A program made the translations under genes and the position numbers. The notes below the pieces were generated by a model. It did no database searches and was not told the DNA's origin. It saw only the letters and a list, made by a program, of their open reading frames with translations. From assembly GCA_949317995.1 (NCBI GenBank), contig OX439043.1:61893339-61957338 (forward strand): a DNA stretch of 64,000 bases. Direction: 5' to 3'. This DNA comes from Acholoe squamosa. Its lineage: Eukaryota > Annelida > Polychaeta > Phyllodocida > Polynoidae. Positions 56,971 through 64,000 of this stretch are shown here, piece by piece. Every line of letters starts with the position of its first letter. Position 1 is the first letter of the stretch.

Positions 56971-59520
56971 ATTGTAATATTAGAATTATGGGGCACCACC
57001 CTCAGATCCTATTGTAGCCATTATTGCTCTCCAGTCTCAAATACAGGGTTGGTGCTGTATCACAGTGCATAGTCATTGTGATGCTTGTAAATCCTATATT
57101 AAAGACTAAAGATGAACACTGCATGCCCTTTAATGTTTTTAAGGATCATCTTGGTCCTCTCAAACTGACTGGAGTATGCATGTATAACAAATACAATGTA
57201 GCTTAAAACTGACACTACAGTAGAACATGTCCATCCTGCTGACAATGCCACCTTTTTGGCATTGTTCTCTGTGAAAGATATAAATTTTTTGAGAGTTTCT
57301 TTGCATAGAAATGCAGGGCTACAATGCCTTTTAACAGATTTCTCTGTCAATGCATATTATACATTATGTAAGGAGTATCATGATCGTAGATCAGTCTCAC
57401 TTGTCCCCTGTCTGTACAATGAATTAAGGTCCCTTCAAGCGATGTATCCTGCATTTTTTTTTTTTTTTACCAAATATTATCTTGACTGGACAAAGAATCA
57501 GTTTAGAGGCCTTCAGATATTATCGTCTAGGCATAATCTTGGGCATGTTAGTTTCTTTCATTTTGCTACCCCAGTTCTATTTTGTGATCTAAACCATTAC
57601 CATTCGCTTCTAATGTACTTCATTTCGCTTCATTTGCTGCAATTCAAAGTCTATTTTATCCAGCTGACAAACCTATCTTTGTTCATGCTTAGTCATAATT
57701 GTAAGGGTTTATCCACAGGGTGTGTTCGGCCACATTAGCTTGCCATTCAAATATGGAGTGCTGAGAATGCCATTGCAATTTGGGAGGAGCTTGGTTCTCT
57801 CATATAGTCTATATTGCAAGGTTAAGTTGCCCTTTTTATGACAATAGTGAGATTTAGAAAGTTCAATGGAGGTTTAGAACCTTGCAATTGTAGTATAGGC
57901 AAGGGACCCAACATACGGGTTATCCAAAATTGCAGAACATTGGTTTGGATGTATCTGATATTGGGATATGACCTAAAAGTCATTAGGTTGGCTCACATAT
58001 TCCATTTGTTTGCCATAGTCAACAGCATTATTAAAAGCCATCTCCTATGTTTTAGATTGACATGATCTGGAGATGATTGCATTAAATGAGCAGTGATGCT
58101 GTGTGATTTTATCAGTATGTTCTCTAATAGCATTCTGAAAAAAGGCTTGTCAACATTAACTCTTTCTGCTCTGGAGTCCCAATGTTTGACTATAAATCCT
58201 TAATTGAGGTGGCAAATCTTTGGATAGTGATGGCACAATAGGTATGATGTGTACTCTTTGTACAGTATTTCTATTTGTGAGCTACACTCAGTTGGCTCAA
58301 AACATAACCATCCCACTCAGTTTCACAGACATACCCATGCACAATTCTTGGAGAATAATGAGCAAACACTGATTTGCCCGATATATCTTGGTCTACCGAT
58401 AGTGTCCTCTACTTTATCTTTCACCAGCCACTACCATACTTACAGCTCTCACCATGATGAATTATGGTCCTTCCTTCAACTGACACCATCTTTAATATCT
58501 TTTACTATTGTTCCCCTGACAATGGATGCTGAAAAAGTAGCCACTTTCCTGCCATTATTCACACTGGCAGCCTGAGCTGCTCATATGGCACTTCACTATT
58601 TTTTACCTGCTTGTCAATCCTTCTTTAAAACCTGCCAAGCTTCTGAACTCTCATTCAGGTCCTCAGGAAATCCCACAATGTGTGCTTGTCTTTCTTCACT
58701 TTCAAATGAGTCTCATTACATCTCTAATGTAGGTAAAGCTAACTTCAGCTTCTGATATTGAGCCTTACAATAAAGCCTTGATTCAAACTACACAACCCAA
58801 CCCTATGTTAGGGCTGGGTGGTGTATGTCTAGTTGTAATTTGCATGAGGATGTCTGAATTGTTAATGTATCAAGGGCCATGGCTACATTAAAAAAGTTAA
58901 TGGTCAAATTTGTAACAGGGAGATTTAAATTCAGGCAATATTTTATCAAATTTGATCTTGATTAATTTATGTTCTAGAATAGGCCGAAGACTTACTTATG
59001 ATATCTCTTGATGCTTCATGTAGTCAGTTTCAACAATTTTATATTAGTCCAGAATCAAGGTGGTGATGTATGTGCCCAACATAGTAGGCCAAATCCTAAC
59101 TTTGAACTTTTTTTGCATAAACACTGAGATGTGCAGTTGTTGGGTACCTTCCAAAAGGGTGAACACATGGGGAGAAAGGTCTTTATTCAAGCATATTTTT
59201 CTCAAATCATGAATAATTCATATATCTTTAGATCAGGTGTATGACACTAATGATTGCATCTTTCACATAATCAGTTTAGCTCCATCAATTTCATGTAGTT
59301 CAGAGTCATTGAAGAACACTGTAAATGATCAACATAGGATGCTAAAACATACATTAACCTTTTTGCATAAACATGATCACAACATACCTAGAAGGGCAAT
59401 TGTATGGAGACTACCTGTTTTTTTTTCTATGACTGTGGCAGGCAATGTAGATGTGCATAAAACTGGGTGAGCTGAAACCCAGGAGAATACTTTCAAGGTA
59501 TAGCATTTGGATGTCATATA
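56971..59520. other. Gene-free stretch with a diverged internal duplication
   Basis: Open frames such as 57256-57738 (160 codons, crossing a T15 run) show no motif and are not called. Blocks at about 59020-59130 and 59265-59370 share CAGTTT..., TTTTTGCATAAACA and TCATGTAG-like words, suggesting an old duplication of about 245 bp. Confidence 0.4.
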
Positions 59521-59813
59521 TCTGGGAGTCATTACATAAATAGCGATCTTCCGCTAATGCAACTTCCTCTAAGATAACGCCAAACCTAGCGTCACTTTTA
59601 GTAGCACATTACACAATACACATTGCATGCCATAGTGACAGTCGCTATTGTAGCGACACCTTTATAAGAGACTTTTTTTTAGCGCAAGTCTTCCCACTGT
59701 AGCGTCAAAAACACCTACGGGAGTCAGCGAAAAGATGACCCAAATACGCTAAGACGTCACTTCCAGTCAATAACTTGTGCTAAGTTTGTGTCAGCGCAGA
59801 ACTCATAAACATC
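59521..59813 (+). promoter_or_regulatory. Putative promoter region of the 59.8-kb gene
   Basis: Several TAGCG(A/T/C) words and an ACGTCAC half-CRE (about 59753-59760) lie within 300 bp of the first ATG. No clear TATA box is placed. Inference from position only. Confidence 0.35.
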
Positions 59814-62800
59814 ATGGCTTACTTCTCATCTAAGGTAAGTTTCACTGAAATGATGATAACACATAAAAATCTCAGTCCCCTCTCCCAGGAGGAAGTTTAT
59901 TTTTATGGCATCACAGCTTTTTAAGTCCAAAATACCTTTGTTTCAATGCACAAAGTGGGCCATAATAGGGGGAAAAATAGAGCTTCGATTCACACTAGTT
60001 TCAGCGCCTTCTTATTTAAATCCACTAAGTTATGTTCCTGTCTTTTCTTTGTTCCATTATGTACGGATTTAATGTTTTCAATCACAGATATATTAGTTTA
60101 TTAGTCTCAAGCACTGTCCTTAGCTTATTTAATGTAATAAAAACCCTGCTGAGTACACAGCATACTCCTCCCCCTTTTTTCTGTTTTTCTATTTCTAGAA
60201 AAAAAAATAAAGTCACATACCCACTTTCGCAAAAAGATTTACTTCTTTCTTATTTTTTCCCACAGGATGATGAAGACTAAGACATGAGCAGTGGGGGAGA
60301 GACTCCTCCCGATGACCAACTTATGGACGACGATTATGCCCCGTCAGAGCATTCTGAGTCCTCTGACCGCTTTGACCAAGAGGAGGAGGAGGGTGATCAA
60401 TTACCAGACATTTCCCTTGAGAAGCTGTCCCCTTACCCCCCGAAAACCAAGAAAAAGAAGCAGCCTCCTGCGAAAGCCGACTCTGACAGCTCTCAACTCA
60501 CAAGCAGCAGTGGGGAGGAGGATGACAAGCCCACAAAGTACAAAAAAAGACTAGTAGCCTTCCTTCTCTTAAAACTGTTATGGGCACTAAACAAAAAATA
60601 CCTCCCCCCATCCAGGAAGGAGAAAGGTACTCACAATAAAAGTACGTCCAAGACACCTCATGTAAACCTTTCAATGAAATCTAAGGCTAAGGTCACAGGA
60701 GAGCCTCATCCCCCAAAAGCTGGATGCAGCACAGATCCTGACGTAGAGGAAATTCCCGGTGTTGACTTGACTGCCAAAGGCACAGAGAGAGAGAGACTAC
60801 AAGTGGACCAAACCCGAAAATCGATGCCTCTTCTTCCAACTTTTACACTTCAAAAAAGACACTAGAACAACTGGACCCCAGAATGCCACCCGGAGGAGGG
60901 AAGCTTGGGACACTGTCCTCGGTGAGTTTCATTTATATCATTTATATAAGTCTAACTAGTTTAGATTCAATTCCGCAGGGTGTGCTGAATAACATAAAAA
61001 TAAAAACATTAGAAAAAGAATAGTACTTAAAAGAATTCAGCTTAACTCCAATAAAAATTAGGGCACTTGCGCTATAAGTGACTACACTCATCCCTGGACC
61101 CTTTGGATATAAAGTATTTTTTAGGAAAATAACAGGAATTCTCTCTTTCCTTTCAGCCCCAGTCAACAGCGTTCACAACAGAAAAAAAGGAAGGCAGCTG
61201 AAGAAAATGAGGAAGCACATAAATGATTTCGCCAATAGACTCAAGGGAAAGGTAAGTTAACACACATGCTGTTAAGTTCTTAAAAAAATACCTCCAATTT
61301 GTGTCATTAATCTTGAGCATTGAGGTGATGTGTCTCCAATACAAGGGAGTCAAGGAGATCGCAGGTAAGTTTTTCTATCTTGTAATAGTAATATCCTTTT
61401 TATAAGGACGGTCTATCCTGTATGGAAGAGTACTTATAATTTATGATATTTTCTGTTCAGTGAAAAATTCAATTTCTCTTCCTCTTTTTTATATATATTT
61501 TTTTAAGGTCGAGGAGGAGAACTCTTGTACACCCACTAGGCCGATGAGGCCTCACCGAAAGACAATGACCAAGACTCTCTGGCTGAAAGTCGTGAAGGAT
61601 CAAAGGGATCTAAGGGATCTAAGACATCAAAGGAAAAAGTTCCCAAAGAGTCTAAAACCCAAAAGGACTCTAAGGCCCCTGAAGCTTCTAAGCTCCATAA
61701 GGTCACAAAGACTTTAAAGTAACCAAGGAAGTTGCTAAGAAAGACAAGTCTGACATTGAAATAATAGAGGAAAAAGACAAGAGCTCTGTTAAAATAACGA
61801 AGCAAGTTCTTAAGACGGACAAAAAAGTCAGTGGTCCATCCTATCGCAAAGGTCATATAGTTAAAGGAGAGGAGATGGATGACTCTGATGACTTAAAGGT
61901 CACCATGGTTCCCTTCCAGATAAAGACAGTATAGATCTCATAGGCTGGGGGCCAAAAGCTTTCTCAACATCAAAAAGTGACACGCAATCTTCTCTAAGGC
62001 GCAGCCCTAGGTTGCATTCCATGGCCAAGAAAACTTTGGCGTTTTCAGAGGAGGCGGTGGAGGAAATTCCTAAAAGTGATCACGAGGATGAGGAGCTACC
62101 AGCTATGAATGAAAATGAACTCAATGAAAATGAACTTTCTGAAAATCCAAAATCATGTGTTCTCTCAGTAGCAGTTGTACAAGATCTGAATACCAGACTA
62201 GATCAGCTGCAGTCGTCCCTTCAGGTTTCTGAAAATAGAAGGATCGAAAGTGAGAATCAACTGAGACAGTTATTGAGCCGCCAGAGGCAAGTGAGCGCCT
62301 GGTTCAAATCAACGACCGCATAACTGGGGACCGGAACAGATACTCAATTTGCTCCAGTCTACCCATGACAACCAGAAACTCTTAATAAAAGGTGATTAAA
62401 TCCACTTTTTTTCTCCCCCATATCTCTCCTTAACATTTTTAGCACTATAATTAGAGCAAGGTAAAAAAAAAAATCTTCTTTTACCTTAGCGTCATTTTAA
62501 TTGGTTGCAAATGTACAACTGTGTCAAATCTAAGAAAAAATTTTTGCATAATGATTAAAAATCTCTCTTTCAGTTTCCTCTAGTTTGATTTTCCATGTCA
62601 AGGGGGCCACAAAGAGAAGAGAGAAGGGAACCCAGTTTCCGCCGCTACCTGCTCCAAGGTCTGGGATTTCAGCGGAAGAGGAAGTCCAGAAAGAGGAAGT
62701 CACTAAGCCCCAGGAGAGAGAACCAATCAAAGAGCCCACTACAGACCACTACAGATGTCAGGCATCACAGAGCGACAACAAGCAGTCACCCCCACACTTC

Positions 62801-63375
62801 AGTCAGGCAGCACAGAGCGACAACAAGCAGTCACCCTCATACTCCAGTCAGGCAGCACAGGATCAGAGCAACCATCAGGCATCAGAAGTGGAAACGCCTG
62901 GAACACAAGAGATAAATGAGGCAGCTCAACCTAAAATGGACACCTTACACATGTGCAAGTAGAACGGCTTTCTCAGAAAGACACTCTTTACACAGATTTG
63001 AATAAAATCAAAGTAGTCGTGTTGTCCCAAGATAGCACTAGACATGTAATACAGTTGGGAGACTCCGGCACAAAGTTGTTAGTGCAAGTGGCAGGACGAG
63101 ATCAGTTGTTACAAGTAGGAGAAACTGATGAGACCCCTCTACTTCCGGGCACAACAACCAATCCAACACAGAAAAAAAGCAAGAGTCTGAGCCATGCTAT
63201 GGACACCTTTAACTTGGGAGAGAAGGAAGAAGAGAAGGCCTGTGACCCTTGTGGTAATGAGGCAGAGAGTCAGCCTTCAAAAAAGGCAAGAAAGAATGGC
63301 AAGAACGATAACACAAAGAAGGAAGCAAATTATATAAGGACCAAGGAGAAGCAAGAGAAAGACTCTCGCTCCTAA
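59814..63375 (+). CDS. Spliced, lysine/serine-rich nuclear-type protein of unknown function
   Basis: Splice signals outline exons: 59814-59834 (donor AAG|GTAAGT), 60266-60921 (CACAG acceptor, GTGAGT donor), 61157-61251, possibly one ending at 61364, 61508-62391, and 62574 to a stop at 63375. Exon 2 is acidic then basic (EDDKPTKYKKR). The 61.5-kb exon has KGSKGSKTSKEKVPKESK and then a leucine-rich coiled coil (NTRLDQLQSSLQVSENRR). The last exon has a 15-residue repeat AQSDNKQSPxxxSQA and a basic tail (PSKKARKNGKNDN). No signal peptide or catalytic motif. Exon 1 reads only MAYFSSK and hits a stop four codons into exon 2, three bases before the ATG at 60284. Frameshifts inside exons 2, 5 and 6 suggest a pseudogene or indel errors. 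Confidence 0.5.
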
Positions 63376-63487
63376 AAAGTACTTGAGGAAGTAAGGGAGT
63401 CAAGGATGAAGCATGCATAACTTCAGAGAGAACCCAAAGTTTATATCTACCCTAAGAAACTTTAACGTTTTATTTTAAGTATCTTTT

Positions 63488-63620
63488 AAGGCACCTCGTG
63501 TTCACCCTAGACTTTATGGTTGTTATGAAAATAAGGAGTTTATCAGGTTTTATATTGGTTTCACCTACAGGGACATGGAGGACATACCTGTGTTGTCTTT
63601 TCATATACAGTTATGACTTA
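63488..63620 (+). other. Possible extra exon or buried coding fragment
   Basis: One frame reads PRVHPRLYGCYENKEFIRFY then IGFTYRDMEDIPVLSFHIQ, which looks protein-like and conserved in character, preceded by TTTTAAG. It may be a further exon of the gene or a separate fragment. Unrecognised. Confidence 0.35.
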
Positions 63621-63737
63621 TTATTCCAGATGTGACCTCGGAAGTCATTATTCTTTTAGGAATTTAAGGAAAGAGAAAAGAACAGTCTTTTTAAAGTACT
63701 TTTTTAAGTGGGGTAAAATCAACGTCTGTGAGAAGGA

Positions 63738-63773
63738 AATAAACATATGGTAACACACATAGTTCTTAATAAA
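63738..63773 (+). promoter_or_regulatory. Polyadenylation signals
   Basis: AATAAA occurs at 63738-63743 and 63768-63773, about 360-400 bp after the stop at 63375. Suits the 3' end of the preceding gene. Confidence 0.55.
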
Positions 63774-63779
63774 GCATAA

Positions 63780-64000
63780 ATTTCTTATCCCAGACTCTTA
63801 TTTATTTAAACTTTCGTTGCATTCTAATGTCCTTTTCATTTCAACAAAGCTTAATTTAAAATCAGATGGACTTATAGCGACACATAGATATCAGGCATGG
63901 GATTCTTCAAATATTATACATTTGATCCCTATCTACTGTGAATATGAGGTAGAAGTTTTATTTCCCCACCCCCAAGGGAGGTTGCGCTTCAGCAGTTCCT
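63780..64000. other. Window end
   Basis: AT-rich; nothing supported. Confidence 0.4.

Noticed and set aside
57256..57738. 160-codon open frame
   Set aside because: No motif, crosses a long T run, and neighbours are non-coding; likely chance.

Overview
This window is eukaryotic, AT-rich animal DNA packed with transposable elements. No rRNA, CRISPR array, prokaryotic operon or confidently known host gene is visible. The mix of tyrosine-recombinase (DIRS/Ngaro-like) retroelements, Gypsy LTR elements, CR1/Jockey-like non-LTR elements and tRNA-related SINEs points to a marine invertebrate. A SINE family ending in a GTTAAACA-type motif with a TCAC-repeat tail hints at a lophotrochozoan such as a mollusc. 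That placement is an inference.

Layout. 1-2.5 kb: an internally deleted tyrosine-recombinase retroelement lodged in TACTATAGTA palindromic repeats. 4.0-6.3 kb: a plus-strand non-LTR element. 6.5-15.4 kb: a 5'-truncated Gypsy element (A) with a long extra C2H2/coiled-coil ORF before its 3' LTR; a SINE sits inside its RT. 15.4-18.3 kb: non-coding, with hairpins and one copy of an X-box-bearing repeat. 18.3-26.4 kb: a Gypsy element (B) with both LTRs, followed by a scrap of a second copy. 27-34.1 kb: minisatellites of about 80 bp and 45 bp plus a 1.5 kb duplication. 35.6-37.4 kb: an array of roughly 150 bp units carrying the RFX X-box palindrome. 37.9-42.0 kb: a minus-strand non-LTR element with a NADAR-domain reading frame at the ORF1 position. 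42.5-45.6 kb: a second tyrosine-recombinase retroelement. 46.8-52.3 kb: one minus-strand non-LTR element split by three insertions (composite SINE, inverted-repeat DNA element, two tandem arrays). 53.8-56.1 kb: a minus-strand ORF1-like coiled-coil frame. 59.8-63.8 kb: a spliced, lysine/serine-rich gene of unknown function with a promoter-proximal uORF and polyadenylation signals.

How it works together. Most coding sequence is retroelement machinery (gag, protease, RT, RNase H, integrase or recombinase). Nearly all of it is broken by frameshifts and stops, so the window is mainly a graveyard with nested insertions. The two Gypsy B LTRs differ at only a few percent of sites by eye, so that insertion is comparatively young. 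The most unusual items are the NADAR frame beside the non-LTR element, a UGA codon held in the loop of a perfect 19-bp stem between Gypsy B protease and RT and also present in a second copy, the extra Gypsy A zinc-finger ORF, dispersed X-box arrays, and a 44-bp perfect palindrome inside a DNA element.
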